Assembly (NCBI GenBank): GCA_903829815.1
Contig: CAIKRR010000005.1
Span: forward strand, 1-64,000
DNA length: 64,000 nt
DNA from: an uncultured Pseudomonadota bacterium
GTDB lineage: Bacteria; Pseudomonadota; Gammaproteobacteria; Burkholderiales; SG8-39
Direction of reading: 5' to 3'
Shown here: piece after piece, positions 46,663 through 56,176 of the stretch
Layout of the letters: each line of letters starts with the position of its first letter
How positions within the stretch are numbered: the stretch's first letter is position 1
The notes under the pieces: generated by a model
The model's input: the letters and a program-made list of their open reading frames with translations, nothing else
Database searches by the model: none
Told to the model about the DNA's origin: nothing
Translations under genes and position numbers: made by a program

Positions 46663-47933
46663 CCGGGCAGCTTCTCGAAATCGATGCGCTCATCGATGGG
46701 CAGGCCCCACAGATGCCGGCGCAGGCTGTCCAGTGCCATTTCGGCTGCACCCAGTCGCAGCCATTCGCGGCCACCGACCAGGCGACTGCGTCGAATGATG
46801 ACGCCATCCCGGTGGGCGATCGCAATCTGGATGTGGCCGCCGAAGTCGGTGCGATCCTCGCCTGCGTCGGGTTCGATCAGGGCAACCAGTGCCAGATCGG
46901 TGCGGGCAGCCAGGCGGGCGGTGGTCGCTATCGCCGCAGCCTGCTGGTCGACTGCGACCCCGCTGGCTGCCAGGTCCAGGCCCACGGCGGTGGCCAGTGC
47001 AGTGACCTCGGGGGCTGCCACCGAGCGACGCAGTACGTCGCTCGCGCCGGTCAGCACGGCCAGACGCGTGGCCACGCGGCCGCCTGTGTAGTCTTCGGCG
47101 ATCATGATCGTCAGCCCGGCATCGCGCAGTGCCGCCAGAACCACGCCCTCCAGGGTCTGATCGTCTTCGGCGAGGATGAAGTTGCCCAGGCGCTCGCGGA
47201 CCGCTGCCTCGACCGGTGCCAGCCGCTCGCGCAGTTCGGCCTGACTCGATCCGCGCAGGGCCAGCTTGGTTTCCAGTTGCGGGTAATGCGCCCGAAACCC
47301 CAGCTTCACGCTGCCCTCGGGGGCCAGCGCCTCGACGCCTGCAAGCAGCACGTCGGCACGCGATTCGCCGATGCCAAAGGAGTGAAAGCGCTTGAGCAGC
47401 ACGGCCTGTGCGGTACCGCTGCGCGCCAGGATGCGCGGCAGCACCTGCTCGTCGATCATGCGTCGCATTTCGCGTGGTACGCCGGGGGTGAAAAAGAAGC
47501 GTGCCCGGCCGATCTCGATCGCAAAGCCGCAGGCGGTGCCCACCGGGTTGTCGAGCACTTCGGCGCCCACCGGCAGCATCGCCTGCTTGCGGTTGTTGGG
47601 CGGCATCACGCGACTGCGCAGCCTGAAGTGATTTTCCATCCGGGCAAGCCAGGCTTCGTCCAAAGCCAGGTCGACACCGGCCGCTCGGGCGGCGGTCTCC
47701 TGTGACAGGTCATCGACCGTGGGCCCGAGCCCGCCGTTGACGATCACCGCATCGGCACGGGCGCCAGCCAGGCGGAAGGCTTCGAGCAGACTCTCCCGGT
47801 CGTCACCGACCGTGGTTTCCCAGTGCACCGGCAGGCCGGCGTCGTAGAGCTGCCGGCTGATGAAGCTGAAGTTGGTATTGATCGTGGCGCCACTCAGTAC
47901 TTCGTCTCCGGTACAAATCACTTCGATACGCAT
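46659..47933 (-). CDS. cinA: CinA-like protein (COG1058 pyrophosphatase plus degenerate PncC domain)
   Basis: A 424-residue protein with an N-terminal MoCF-fold domain (about 1-170: EVICTGDEVLSGATINTN, VIVNGGLGPTVDDLSQE, NPVGTACGFAIE) of the NMN/ADP-ribose pyrophosphatase type, and a C-terminal domain in the position of PncC nicotinamide-nucleotide amidase. The usual ESCTGG reads EDYTGG (residue 281 Asp instead of the catalytic Ser) and the later Tyr/Lys and GPGG-type segments are also changed, so the amidase half is probably inactive. The ATG at 47933 is five bases after a GAGGAGAGG-type ribosome site. Confidence 0.85.
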   Translation of the reverse strand: MRIEVICTGDEVLSGATINTNFSFISRQLYDAGLPVHWETTVGDDRESLLEAFRLAGARADAVIVNGGLGPTVDDLSQETAARAAGVDLALDEAWLARMENHFRLRSRVMPPNNRKQAMLPVGAEVLDNPVGTACGFAIEIGRARFFFTPGVPREMRRMIDEQVLPRILARSGTAQAVLLKRFHSFGIGESRADVLLAGVEALAPEGSVKLGFRAHYPQLETKLALRGSSQAELRERLAPVEAAVRERLGNFILAEDDQTLEGVVLAALRDAGLTIMIAEDYTGGRVATRLAVLTGASDVLRRSVAAPEVTALATAVGLDLAASGVAVDQQAAAIATTARLAARTDLALVALIEPDAGEDRTDFGGHIQIAIAHRDGVIIRRSRLVGGREWLRLGAAEMALDSLRRHLWGLPIDERIDFEKLPG

Positions 47934-47970
47934 GCGCCTCTCCTCGTCGGCTTGCCGTGTCGGCAAGCAC

Positions 47971-48762
47971 TCACCATGAATTGCGCAGCTCTCGCAGCCG
48001 GACGAACACCGTTTTCGGATCGGGATGCTCGGGCAGCTCGGGGAAGGCAGCGCGCAGGCGCTCGATCACACCGGGGCTTGCCAGTCTGAAGAAGGCGTTG
48101 ATCTCGCGCTCGGTGGCGAGCGTGGTCACCAGTGCATCGGCAGGGTCCTGGCCGGTCACGGTGTCGAGCAAGGTACCGGCCGCCGTATTGCCTGGTTCGC
48201 GGTCCAGGGTGAAGCGCAGATTGTTCTCGATGTAGTCGTGACCCGGATAGATGAGGGTCTCGGGCGGCAGGCGGTCGAGCTGGTTGGCAAAGGTGTCGTA
48301 GAGCGCATCGGCACTGCCGCCGTTGTGGCAGTTGCCGGCACCAGCATTGAACAGGGTGTCGCCACAGAAGAGCGCTGGCCGATCACCGTGTGCGCACAGG
48401 CATACATGGCACATCGTGTGGCCAGGGGTGTCGAGCACCTCGAGTTCGACACTGCGCCCGACCTTGATCACGTCGCCAGCGGTCAGACCCTGGGCCATGT
48501 CGTCGATCTTGCCGCGCGCATTGGCATGGGCGAGGATGGTGGCACCGGTGGCCGCTACAAGGGCCGCGTTGCCGCCGGTATGGTCGCGATGCTCATGGGT
48601 GTTGACGATGCGGGTGATCGTCCAGCCTTCGGCGCGAGCGACGGCCAGGCAGCGCGCATGGTCGAGCGGGTCGATTGCGATTGCCTCGCCGGTTTCGCCG
48701 CAGGCGATGAGGTAATTGAAGTTGCGATAGGCGTTGGCGGTCCAGATCTGTCGAACGATCAT
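47971..48762 (-). CDS. gloB: hydroxyacylglutathione hydrolase (glyoxalase II)
   Basis: A 263-residue metallo-beta-lactamase-fold thioesterase that hydrolyses S-lactoylglutathione to lactate. The metal site THEHRDHTGGN is at about residues 55-65, with LDTPGHTMCHVCL (about 110), FCGDTLFNAGAGN (about 132) and IYPGHDYIENNLRF (about 170) completing it. The C-terminal helical extension typical of GloB is present. It lies 37 bases upstream of cinA and 24 bases downstream of yajQ. Confidence 0.88.
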   Translation of the reverse strand: MIVRQIWTANAYRNFNYLIACGETGEAIAIDPLDHARCLAVARAEGWTITRIVNTHEHRDHTGGNAALVAATGATILAHANARGKIDDMAQGLTAGDVIKVGRSVELEVLDTPGHTMCHVCLCAHGDRPALFCGDTLFNAGAGNCHNGGSADALYDTFANQLDRLPPETLIYPGHDYIENNLRFTLDREPGNTAAGTLLDTVTGQDPADALVTTLATEREINAFFRLASPGVIERLRAAFPELPEHPDPKTVFVRLRELRNSW

Positions 48763-48786
48763 CCAGGTGCTCCGGTGGGTATCGCG

Positions 48787-49272
48787 TCAGTCGCGGAAGT
48801 TGCCATACTGCAGCGGCAGGTCGTCGATCGACTTGCGAACGAGTGCGATCGCACCTTGCAGGTCGTCGCGCTTGGCTCCCGAGACGCGAACCGCCTCGCC
48901 CTGGATGCTGGCCTGGACCTTGAGCTTGGCATCCTTGATGAGGCGCACGATGCGCTTGGCATTGTCGCTGTCGATGCCGTTGCGCACCTTGATTTCCTGC
49001 TTCAGACGCCCACCCGACACGGTCTGGGGGGGTTGCGGGTCAAAGGCGCGCACATCGAGCCCGCGCTTGGCGCACTTGGAATTGAGCACGTCGGTGACCT
49101 GGCGCAGCTTGAAGTCGTCATCGGCATGGAGTGTGAGGACGAGGTCCTTTTCCTCGATGCGTGCGTCCGACCCCTTGAAGTCGAAGCGGGTGGAGATTTC
49201 CTTGTTGGACTGCTCGAGCACGTTGCGCAACTCGACCTTGTCGACTTCGGAGGTGATATCGAAGGAGGGCAT
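48787..49272 (-). CDS. yajQ: YajQ-family nucleotide-binding protein
   Basis: A 161-residue UPF0234 protein; relatives bind cyclic di-GMP or nucleic acids and affect transcription. The sequence is close to the family: [20 protein letters not shown] at the start, [30 protein letters not shown] and [12 protein letters not shown]. The ATG at 49272 is at the conserved N-terminus and has GGAGGG nearby. Context (between an MFS carrier and gloB) gives no specific role. Confidence 0.93.
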   Translation of the reverse strand: MPSFDITSEVDKVELRNVLEQSNKEISTRFDFKGSDARIEEKDLVLTLHADDDFKLRQVTDVLNSKCAKRGLDVRAFDPQPPQTVSGGRLKQEIKVRNGIDSDNAKRIVRLIKDAKLKVQASIQGEAVRVSGAKRDDLQGAIALVRKSIDDLPLQYGNFRD

Positions 49273-49306
49273 CTTGGCGGGGCCGGGTGTGATCGGAGAA
49301 CGTCGA

Positions 49307-50500
49307 TTATAGCGGTCGGCCTTGCGGCCCACTGCGTTCAGTCGCGAGGGCCAGCATGCCCAGAGCAGCGATGCATCCCATCAGCAGCAGTGCACCTGCG
49401 TAACTGCTGGCAGCCGCCACGACCGAGAAGAGCACCGGCCCCAGCACCAGTCCTGCCGAGCCGAAGAGAAAACTTGCACTGGTGACTCGTCCGACCTCAT
49501 CCGGAGGCGAGAGGCGAGCCACCTCGGCCAGAAAGAGGCCGTTCCAGCCCGACACCGTGAGCCCGGTGGCCAGGCTCAGCGCGGCCAGCAGTGCGGGCGG
49601 GCTCTGCGGCGTCAGCAGGTACAGGCCGATGGCACAGAGGAACATGCCGCCGCCCAGACTGATGAGCACGTGCTGGGCACGCAGTCGCGGGCCACAGGCC
49701 AGGCCCCAGACCAATCGCCCGGTGAAGCCACCTATCTGCATGGTGGCAAAGGCCTGACCGGCCACCAGCAGCGAGGCGTGCAGTTCGGTCACGGCCCAGG
49801 TGACCAGAAAGGTATTCACGCAGACCTGCATCGCGATATAGGCAAACGAGGCAAAGGTCAGTCGCAGCAGGCGCTGGTTGCCCCTCACATGGCGCATTGC
49901 CTGGCGCATGCTCAGGCCGCCTGCTCGTGCGACCTGTGGGGGGTCGAGTTGGCTACGTACCTGTTCGGTCGTGATGATCAGGGCGGCTGTGACGGCAAGG
50001 GTCATCAGCATCGTGCCTTGCCATGAGGTGGCGAGGAGGAGCAGCGGAAACAGGATGCCGGCGAGCATGCCTGCCACCTGCACCCCGGTCTGCTTCACCG
50101 AAAAGATGAGGGCCTGGCGCTTCAAGGGCGCAAGCCGCGCCAGCAGGGCCGAACTGGCCGGGGTCTCCAGACCCTGGCCGAGTCCGATCAGAACGGCCGC
50201 GAGACCCAGTCCGGGCAGCCACCCGCTGGCGGCACAGGCGAGTCCTGCCATGCACAAGGCAAGACAGGCCTGCGATACGCGCAGCGCGCCATGGCGAGCA
50301 ATGAAGTGCCCGGCAGTGTAGACAGTTGCGAGCGACGAGCCCCACAGCAGTGCCGACCAGACACCCAGGAGCGACGGGCTCACCGACAGCGACTGTGCAA
50401 TGGCCGGCGCCATCACCGGCACGGTGAAGATGGAGAGCGAGGCGACGAGCATCACCAGATTGAGCAGCAATGCGGCACGCCAGTAGTCGGGCAGAAGCAT
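49307..50500 (-). CDS. MFS transporter
   Basis: A 397-residue major facilitator carrier with about 12 hydrophobic helices. The loop between helices 2 and 3 carries [18 protein letters not shown], and the C-terminal half contains [19 protein letters not shown] in the equivalent loop. Other segments include [20 protein letters not shown] and [16 protein letters not shown], resembling the CynX/NarK-like drug or anion carriers. It lies 23 bases after the BMP lipoprotein gene and 34 bases before yajQ. A ureide or purine substrate is possible from context only. Confidence 0.83.
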   Translation of the reverse strand: MLLPDYWRAALLLNLVMLVASLSIFTVPVMAPAIAQSLSVSPSLLGVWSALLWGSSLATVYTAGHFIARHGALRVSQACLALCMAGLACAASGWLPGLGLAAVLIGLGQGLETPASSALLARLAPLKRQALIFSVKQTGVQVAGMLAGILFPLLLLATSWQGTMLMTLAVTAALIITTEQVRSQLDPPQVARAGGLSMRQAMRHVRGNQRLLRLTFASFAYIAMQVCVNTFLVTWAVTELHASLLVAGQAFATMQIGGFTGRLVWGLACGPRLRAQHVLISLGGGMFLCAIGLYLLTPQSPPALLAALSLATGLTVSGWNGLFLAEVARLSPPDEVGRVTSASFLFGSAGLVLGPVLFSVVAAASSYAGALLLMGCIAALGMLALATERSGPQGRPL

Positions 50501-50523
50501 GAGGGCAGTGCTCTCAGCGCGGT

Positions 50524-51585
50524 TCAGGGTTTGATCGTGACCGGGATTCGGCCCGCCATGATGTCGTAGGCTGCGATATCCAGTTCTGCGGCAATCGATG
50601 TATCGAGCGCTGGCTCGAGCCCGGCCGAGCGTTCGAGCCGCAGCATCGAGGCCTGGCGCAGTCCGAAGCTGCGCTCGAGGTTCGAACGCCAGACCCCGTC
50701 GACGATGTCGCCAGACAGTCGATCGACCAGGGCACCCCGATCGCAGATCGTGCGCGCGGCAAGCCAGGGGGCGCTGACCGCTGGCGCCGTGCCGTCGCCT
50801 TCGCGGGCGATCAGCCGTACGCGACTGCCGCTGAAGGCTGCCGCCACCTCGGGCGCGCTCGGATCGAGCGCGGCGCACACGCAGGTGACCCCCTCGCGTT
50901 CCAGTTGCTCGACCAGGGTGGCGGGTGTTCTCCGGGCGCCTATCCACTGCACCCGGACTGCTGCGTCCGCCCTGCGTGCGCCGCGCCTGAAGGCTTCGAC
51001 CCAGGGTGGGGTGGTGGCGGTTTGTCCGCTGACGGAAGCCGGCGATTCGGTTGCGAAGCGCGAGCCGGGGGTGGGAAAATGCACGGCAATGCTGCCGCCC
51101 GGGGCGATGCGGGCAGCCAGCAAACCCGCGAGCCAGGCCACCTCTTCTTCACGCAGCCGATAGCAGGCCAGCGCGGGGCTGGCGAGGCGTCCGCCCAGGG
51201 TGGTGAATCGCTGCTGCGGCCAGTCCTTTGCAACCTGGGCCAGGGCAGTGTCGAACCGCTCGCCGACACTGACCACCATGCGCACATCGGCAGCGGCCAG
51301 CGAGCGCAGCACCGCCTGCGGGTCTTCGGCGGGCTGCAGAACCCGCACCTGGAGCGGGATATGTCGTGCGGTCTGGACGGCCGCAAGTGCTCGCAGCAGT
51401 TGTGCATGCTCGTTGGTGGCACTCGGGTCGGCGCCTGCCTCGCCGGGGGTATCGAGCAGCACGGCAAGCGGCCCCCGCTCGATCCGGTCTATACGACTGG
51501 AGCAGGCGGCCAGTGGTCCTGCGGCCAGCGAGCCGGCGACGGCCAGGCGCAGCACACGACGTCGGCCCTGGAGCAGAGGGCGCAC
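50524..51585 (-). CDS. BMP/PnrA-like basic membrane lipoprotein (purine-nucleoside-binding type)
   Basis: A 353-residue lipoprotein. The signal peptide has three Arg then LRLAVAGSLAAGPLAACSS with a lipobox Cys at about residue 28. The periplasmic-binding fold shows VSVGERFDTALAQVAKDWPQ and the YRLREEEVAWLAGLLAARI stretch typical of the BMP family, whose studied members bind purine nucleosides for ABC importers. No ABC permease or ATPase is next to it. The GTG start at 51585 directly follows the uraD stop (TGAGTG), so it is coupled to a ureide-pathway gene. Confidence 0.72.
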   Translation of the reverse strand: MRPLLQGRRRVLRLAVAGSLAAGPLAACSSRIDRIERGPLAVLLDTPGEAGADPSATNEHAQLLRALAAVQTARHIPLQVRVLQPAEDPQAVLRSLAAADVRMVVSVGERFDTALAQVAKDWPQQRFTTLGGRLASPALACYRLREEEVAWLAGLLAARIAPGGSIAVHFPTPGSRFATESPASVSGQTATTPPWVEAFRRGARRADAAVRVQWIGARRTPATLVEQLEREGVTCVCAALDPSAPEVAAAFSGSRVRLIAREGDGTAPAVSAPWLAARTICDRGALVDRLSGDIVDGVWRSNLERSFGLRQASMLRLERSAGLEPALDTSIAAELDIAAYDIMAGRIPVTIKP

Positions 51586-52113
51586 TCAGTCCTGTGCGCT
51601 CACCAACTCGCGCAGGCGCAAGCCGGTGATCAGGTAGACCTGTTCGAGGCAGGCACGCTCTTCGGCTGCCTGATCAAGCGCGAGCCTGCGCTCGAACTCG
51701 CTGAAGATGCGCGCCTTGGTGTTGAGTCGCACCGCGATGATGAAGGGAAAGCCGAAGCGCTCGGCATGGACCTGGTTCATGCGGCTGATGTGATCCATCT
51801 CGGCACGGCTCAGTGCATCGAGACCAGCGGCAGCCTGTTCGCGTGTCGATTCCGGGGTCAGTTCACCGGCGAGGGCTTCGCGCCCGGCCAGCGCCGGGTG
51901 CGCGACGAGCAGTGCCCGCTGCTCGGGCGCAGAGGCCTGGCGAACCACTGCGCACATGGCCTGATGGAGTGCTTCGATCGAGGCAAACGGGCGTGCTGTC
52001 AATGAGCGCTCGGCAATCCAGGGCGAGTGCTCGAACACACGCCCGAAGACCCGCGAGAATTCGCGGCTCTCCATCCGGTTGATCTGGTCGAGCGTCAGTG
52101 CAGGGGCGGTCAT
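51586..52113 (-). CDS. uraD: OHCU decarboxylase
   Basis: A 175-residue 2-oxo-4-hydroxy-4-carboxy-5-ureidoimidazoline decarboxylase, which yields S-allantoin in urate breakdown. Family residues include the catalytic His/Glu region: FEHSPWIAER (about 27-36), LLVAHPALAG with His near 72, and the C-terminal RFGFPFIIAVRLNTKARIF (about 119-137). It is divergent from puuE with an 82-base gap, and the two enzymes act one after the other on S-allantoin. Urate oxidase and hydroxyisourate hydrolase are not in the window. Confidence 0.92.
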   Translation of the reverse strand: MTAPALTLDQINRMESREFSRVFGRVFEHSPWIAERSLTARPFASIEALHQAMCAVVRQASAPEQRALLVAHPALAGREALAGELTPESTREQAAAGLDALSRAEMDHISRMNQVHAERFGFPFIIAVRLNTKARIFSEFERRLALDQAAEERACLEQVYLITGLRLRELVSAQD

Positions 52114-52131
52114 TGCGGGCTGATCGTGTGG

Positions 52132-52158
52132 TTGAAACAGGCGAGAACTGATTATAGT
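52132..52158 (+). promoter_or_regulatory. candidate promoter of puuE
   Basis: TATAGT at 52153-52158 is a near-consensus -10. TTGAAA at 52132-52137 could be the -35, though the spacer is only 15 bases. It lies about 38 bases before the puuE ATG in the uraD-puuE divergent gap. Confidence 0.4.
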
Positions 52159-52195
52159 CGCGGCATTCGATCGCTCATCCGCAGCCGGAGTTCCA

Positions 52196-53119
52196 ATGAC
52201 CCATTACCCGCGTGATCTGATCGGCTATGGCGAACAGGTGCCCCACGCCGACTGGCCGGGCCATGCGCGCATCGCCGTGCAATTTGTACTCAATTACGAG
52301 GAGGGCGGCGAGAACTGCGTGCTGCATGGCGACGCCGGTTCCGAGCAGTTTCTGTCCGAGATCATCGGCGCGGCGTCCTATCCGGCGCGTCACATGAGCA
52401 TGGAGTCGATCTACGAGTACGGCTCGCGTGCCGGGGTCTGGCGCATCCTGCGTGAATTCAAGCGGCGCGGCTTGCCACTCACCGTGTTCGGGGTCGGCAT
52501 GGCGCTCGAACGTCACCCCGATCTGGCCGCTGCGATGGTCGAGCACGGGCACGAGATTGCCTGCCACGGCTGGCGCTGGATTCATTACCAGGATGCCGAT
52601 CCGGCCCTGGAGCGCGAGCACATGCGCCTGGGTACCGAGGCCATTCGCACGCTCACCGGCGGCCAGTGGCCCTTGGGCTGGTACACCGGGCGCGACAGCC
52701 CCAACACCCGGCGCTTGCTGGTCGAGGCGGGTGGCTTCGAGTACGACAGCGACTACTACGGCGATGATCTGCCGTTCTGGACCCCGGTGCAGACCGCTGC
52801 CGGTGAGCGCGTGCAGCATCTGGTCGTACCCTACACGCTCGACACCAATGACATGCGCTTCGCCACCCCCGGCGGGTTCAATAGCGGCGAGCAGTTTCTG
52901 GCCTATCTGCGCGACGCTTTCGACGTGCTCTATGCCGAGGGTGCCCAGGCGCCGAAGATGCTCTCGATCGGTCTGCATTGTCGGCTGATCGGCCGGCCTG
53001 GCCGATTCGCTGCGCTGCAGCGCTTTCTGGATCACATCGAGCGCCACGACCGTGTCTGGGTGTGTCGTCGCATCGACATCGCACGCCACTGGAAGGCGCG
53101 GCACCCTGCCGCGGGCTGA
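52196..53119 (+). CDS. puuE: allantoinase, polysaccharide-deacetylase type
   Basis: A 307-residue PuuE-type allantoinase that opens S-allantoin to allantoate and is unrelated to amidohydrolase allantoinases. Its length and core match that group: YPRDLIGYGEQVPHADWPG, VQFVLNYEEGGENCVLHGD, SIYEYGSRAGVWRILREF, HGHEIACHGWRWIHYQDAD, with His/Asp residues of the NodB fold, and GLHCRLIGRPGRFAALQRFL near the end. The ATG at 52196 is the start. It is divergent from uraD, with a shared regulatory gap. Confidence 0.93.
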   Translation: MTHYPRDLIGYGEQVPHADWPGHARIAVQFVLNYEEGGENCVLHGDAGSEQFLSEIIGAASYPARHMSMESIYEYGSRAGVWRILREFKRRGLPLTVFGVGMALERHPDLAAAMVEHGHEIACHGWRWIHYQDADPALEREHMRLGTEAIRTLTGGQWPLGWYTGRDSPNTRRLLVEAGGFEYDSDYYGDDLPFWTPVQTAAGERVQHLVVPYTLDTNDMRFATPGGFNSGEQFLAYLRDAFDVLYAEGAQAPKMLSIGLHCRLIGRPGRFAALQRFLDHIERHDRVWVCRRIDIARHWKARHPAAG

Positions 53120-53128
53120 ACCCGCGGC
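53108..53128. terminator. perfect 8-bp stem-loop spanning the puuE stop codon
   Basis: GCCGCGGG (53108-53115) and CCCGCGGC (53121-53128) form a perfect stem with a five-base loop (CTGAA) that contains the TGA stop of puuE. No T-run follows on either strand. It lies between converging genes and may mark or protect the transcript end. Confidence 0.4.
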
Positions 53129-53238
53129 GTCAAAACCGTGGGGTCAGGGCTTCCCCTGTGCGGTCGGTCCTGCCCTGGAGTCGGGGCTTGCCCGGTGAGG
53201 CTCGACGCGTTGACCCTCGTCGGGTCTTCTTCGTCGGT

Positions 53239-54012
53239 TCAGACCAGACTGAGGCTCACCCGCCCGAGCGTGCCGGGTGCACCGACATAGCGTTCGCCCG
53301 CGGCGCCCTCGATCAGCCCGCTGCAGGAACCGGTGGTGACGATGTCACCCGCCCTGATCGGCCGACCGCGCGCGGCTGCATGTGGCCCGAGCCACGCCAG
53401 GAGCCGTCGCACGTCACCGGCCGTGTTGGCGCCGCGACGGCGTGTGACCTCGGTGCCGTTGCAGTTGAGTACCGCTTCGAGTGTGGTCGAATCGATGTCG
53501 GCCGGGTTGATGCCGGGCACCGGCGCGCCCACCACCAGGACGCCGTGCGAGCCCAGGTCGGCCAGTTGTTCAAGCGCTCTGCGGGTACGCCACTGGCTGT
53601 AGCGCGATGCGACGATTTCCATCGTCGGTCGCACCGCGGCAACGGCTGCGATGATCCGCTCGAAGGTACAGGCTGCCGGGTCAGCCGGCAGGTCTTCGCC
53701 GAACTCGAACCCGATCTCGACCTCCAGGCCTCGAAACCCGAACTGCGCAGCCTCGATGCGCGCGCCATCGGCGAGCACACACGCGCGCGGCAGCATCGAG
53801 CAGCCAGGTTCCGACTGTGCGTCGGGGGCGCCGACCTTCCAGCCCGCATGCCCGCCCAGTCGGTCGACGAGCGCGGACTGCAAGGCATAGGCGGCCGCGC
53901 TCGAGGTGGGCTGCAAGCCCTGGGGCAAGCCCTCGAGCAACGTGTGCGAACGCCAGGCGGCCTCGAGCAGGTCGACCGCCGCTGCCTGCGCGGCGACCGA
54001 GTCGGGTGTCAC
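53239..54012 (-). CDS. fumarylacetoacetase-family hydratase (2-keto-4-pentenoate hydratase-like)
   Basis: A 257-residue protein of the MhpD/HpcG branch of the FAH superfamily, which hydrates or decarboxylates 2-oxo-4-enoates from aromatic meta-cleavage. Family marks are [20 protein letters not shown], the metal-binding [17 protein letters not shown] (about residues 91-107), [12 protein letters not shown] and [12 protein letters not shown] near the end. The GTG start overlaps the argG stop (GTGA). Its place after argG is unusual for an aromatic pathway gene, so the physiological substrate is uncertain. Confidence 0.82.
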   Translation of the reverse strand: MTPDSVAAQAAAVDLLEAAWRSHTLLEGLPQGLQPTSSAAAYALQSALVDRLGGHAGWKVGAPDAQSEPGCSMLPRACVLADGARIEAAQFGFRGLEVEIGFEFGEDLPADPAACTFERIIAAVAAVRPTMEIVASRYSQWRTRRALEQLADLGSHGVLVVGAPVPGINPADIDSTTLEAVLNCNGTEVTRRRGANTAGDVRRLLAWLGPHAAARGRPIRAGDIVTTGSCSGLIEGAAGERYVGAPGTLGRVSLSLV

Positions 54013-55241
54013 TTCTTCGGGCGGCGCTTGGCGCCCAGATTGGCGGCGATGCGCAGGCGCAGCGCATTCAGCTTGATGAAGCCCGCCGCATCGGCCTGGT
54101 TGTAGGCGCCACCATCATCATCGAAGGTGGAGATGGCCGGGTCAAAGAGCGAATCGGTCTTCGACTCACGGCCGGTGACGAGGACCGTGCCCTTGTAGAG
54201 CTTGAGCCGGACACGGCCGTTGACCGGCACTTGCGACTGATCGATGAGCGACTGCAGCAGCACCCGTTCGGGGCTGAACCAGTAGCCGTTGTAGACAAGG
54301 CGCGCGTAACGCGACATCAGGTCGTCTTTCAGCGCCAGCACCTCGCGATCGAGCGTGATCGACTCCATCGCGCGGTGAGCGCGCAGCATGATGGTGCCGC
54401 CCGGGGTTTCATAGCAGCCGCGCGATTTCATGCCGACATAGCGGTTCTCGACCATGTCGAGACGCCCGATGCCGTGCGCACCACCGATGCGGTTCAGTTC
54501 GGTGAGCACCTTGGCTGCGCTCATCTTGCGGCCGTTGACCGCCACGATGTCGCCGTGCTGGTAGCGCAGTTCGAGCATCTCGGGCTTGGCCGGCGCCTTC
54601 TCGGGCGACACGGTGATCCGCCACATCGAGTCTTCGGGTTCGAAGTCGGGGTCTTCGAGCACGCCGCCTTCATACGAGATGTGCAGCAGGTTGGCGTCCA
54701 TCGAATAGGGCGCGCCCCCCTTTCGCTTCTTGAAGTCGACCGGGATGCCGTTCTTGTCGGCATAGGCAAGGAGCTTTTCTCGCGAGAGCAGGTCCCATTC
54801 GCGCCAGGGGGCGATGACCTTCACGTTGGGCATCAGCGCATAGGCGCCCAGTTCGAAGCGCACCTGATCATTGCCCTTGCCGGTCGCACCGTGCGAGATG
54901 GCGTCTGCATCAACCTGACGCGCGATCTCCACGAGGCGCTTGGCGATCAGCGGGCGCGCGATCGAGGTGCCGAGCAGGTATTCGCCTTCGTAGACTGCGT
55001 TGGCGCGGAACATCGGAAACACGAAGTCGCGCACGAACTCCTCGCGCAGATCCTCGATGAAGATCTGCTTCACGCCCATCATCTGCGCCTTCTTGCGCGC
55101 CGGGGCCACTTCCTCGCCCTGGCCGATGTCGGCGGTGAAGGTGATGACCTCGCAGCCGTAGGTGTCCTGCAGCCACTTCAGGATCACCGAGGTGTCCAGG
55201 CCGCCCGAGTAGGCAAGCACGACCTTCTTGATATCGCTCAT
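54009..55241 (-). CDS. argG: argininosuccinate synthase
   Basis: A 410-residue enzyme that joins citrulline and aspartate using ATP. The pyrophosphatase loop is [18 protein letters not shown] (about residues 7-24); [32 protein letters not shown] and [16 protein letters not shown] are further signatures. Length is typical of the short bacterial type. It overlaps argF by four bases (ATGA) and is third in the argD-argF-argG series. Confidence 0.95.
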   Translation of the reverse strand: MSDIKKVVLAYSGGLDTSVILKWLQDTYGCEVITFTADIGQGEEVAPARKKAQMMGVKQIFIEDLREEFVRDFVFPMFRANAVYEGEYLLGTSIARPLIAKRLVEIARQVDADAISHGATGKGNDQVRFELGAYALMPNVKVIAPWREWDLLSREKLLAYADKNGIPVDFKKRKGGAPYSMDANLLHISYEGGVLEDPDFEPEDSMWRITVSPEKAPAKPEMLELRYQHGDIVAVNGRKMSAAKVLTELNRIGGAHGIGRLDMVENRYVGMKSRGCYETPGGTIMLRAHRAMESITLDREVLALKDDLMSRYARLVYNGYWFSPERVLLQSLIDQSQVPVNGRVRLKLYKGTVLVTGRESKTDSLFDPAISTFDDDGGAYNQADAAGFIKLNALRLRIAANLGAKRRPKK

Positions 55242-56170
55242 GAGTTCTGCTTTCCAATGACCAGAAATTCAAGGAGTGCCTTCTGGGTGTGCAGCCGGTT
55301 CTCGGCCTCCTCCCAGACGACGCTGTGCGGGCCGTCGATCACCTCGGCGGCCACTTCCTCGCCACGGTGGGCGGGCAGGCAGTGCATGAAGAGCGCTTCG
55401 GGCGATGCGGCGCGCATCATGTCGGCATCGACCTGCCAGTCCTGGAAGTCGCGCAATCGCTCGTCGTTCTCGGCTTCGAACCCCATGCTGGTCCACACGT
55501 CGGTGGTTACCAGATCGGCACCACGCACCGCGTCCATCGGGTCGGCAAACGATTCGTAGAACCGGTCATCGTAGACCCCAGCGCGCTCGGCTTCCACCTC
55601 ATAGCCGGGCGGCGTAGAGACATGCACGTTGAAACCGAACACCGTGGCTGCCTGCAGCCAGGTGTTGCACACATTGTTCGAGTCGCCGATCCAGGCCACG
55701 GTCTTGCCCTCGATCGACCCGCGGTGCTCGATGTAGGTGAAGATGTCGGCAAGAATCTGGCAGGGGTGATACTCGTTGGTCAGACCATTGATCACCGGCA
55801 CCCGCGAGTTGCGTGCGAAGCGCTCGAGGATCTCCTGCTCGAAGGTGCGGATCATCACGATGTCGGACATGCGCGAGATCACCTGCGCCGCGTCTTCGAC
55901 CGGTTCGCCCCGTCCCAGTTGCGAGTCGCGCGTCGACAGGAAGATGGCCGCCCCGCCCAGTTGCTGCATGCCGGCTTCGAACGAGAGGCGGGTACGGGTC
56001 GAGTTCTTCTCGAAGATCATCACCAGGGTGCGGTCCTGCAATGGCCAGTACCGTTCATAACGCTTGAAGCGGTCCTTGATCCAGCGGGTGCGCTCGAACA
56101 GGTGCAGGTATTCCTGCAGATCGAAGTCGAGAAACTGGAGATAGTGCCGGCTCGGGCTCAAGGGACGCAC
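55238..56170 (-). CDS. argF: ornithine carbamoyltransferase
   Basis: A 310-residue enzyme that makes citrulline from ornithine and carbamoyl phosphate. The carbamoyl-phosphate motif is [13 protein letters not shown] (about residues 53-65), with HPCQILAD (about 136), DSNNVCNTW and the ornithine-site [12 protein letters not shown] (about 260). The start is a GTG at 56170 giving [12 protein letters not shown] near the N-terminus, six bases after the argD stop. It is co-translated with argG. Confidence 0.95.
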   Translation of the reverse strand: MRPLSPSRHYLQFLDFDLQEYLHLFERTRWIKDRFKRYERYWPLQDRTLVMIFEKNSTRTRLSFEAGMQQLGGAAIFLSTRDSQLGRGEPVEDAAQVISRMSDIVMIRTFEQEILERFARNSRVPVINGLTNEYHPCQILADIFTYIEHRGSIEGKTVAWIGDSNNVCNTWLQAATVFGFNVHVSTPPGYEVEAERAGVYDDRFYESFADPMDAVRGADLVTTDVWTSMGFEAENDERLRDFQDWQVDADMMRAASPEALFMHCLPAHRGEEVAAEVIDGPHSVVWEEAENRLHTQKALLEFLVIGKQNS

Positions 56171-56176
56171 TCCGGA

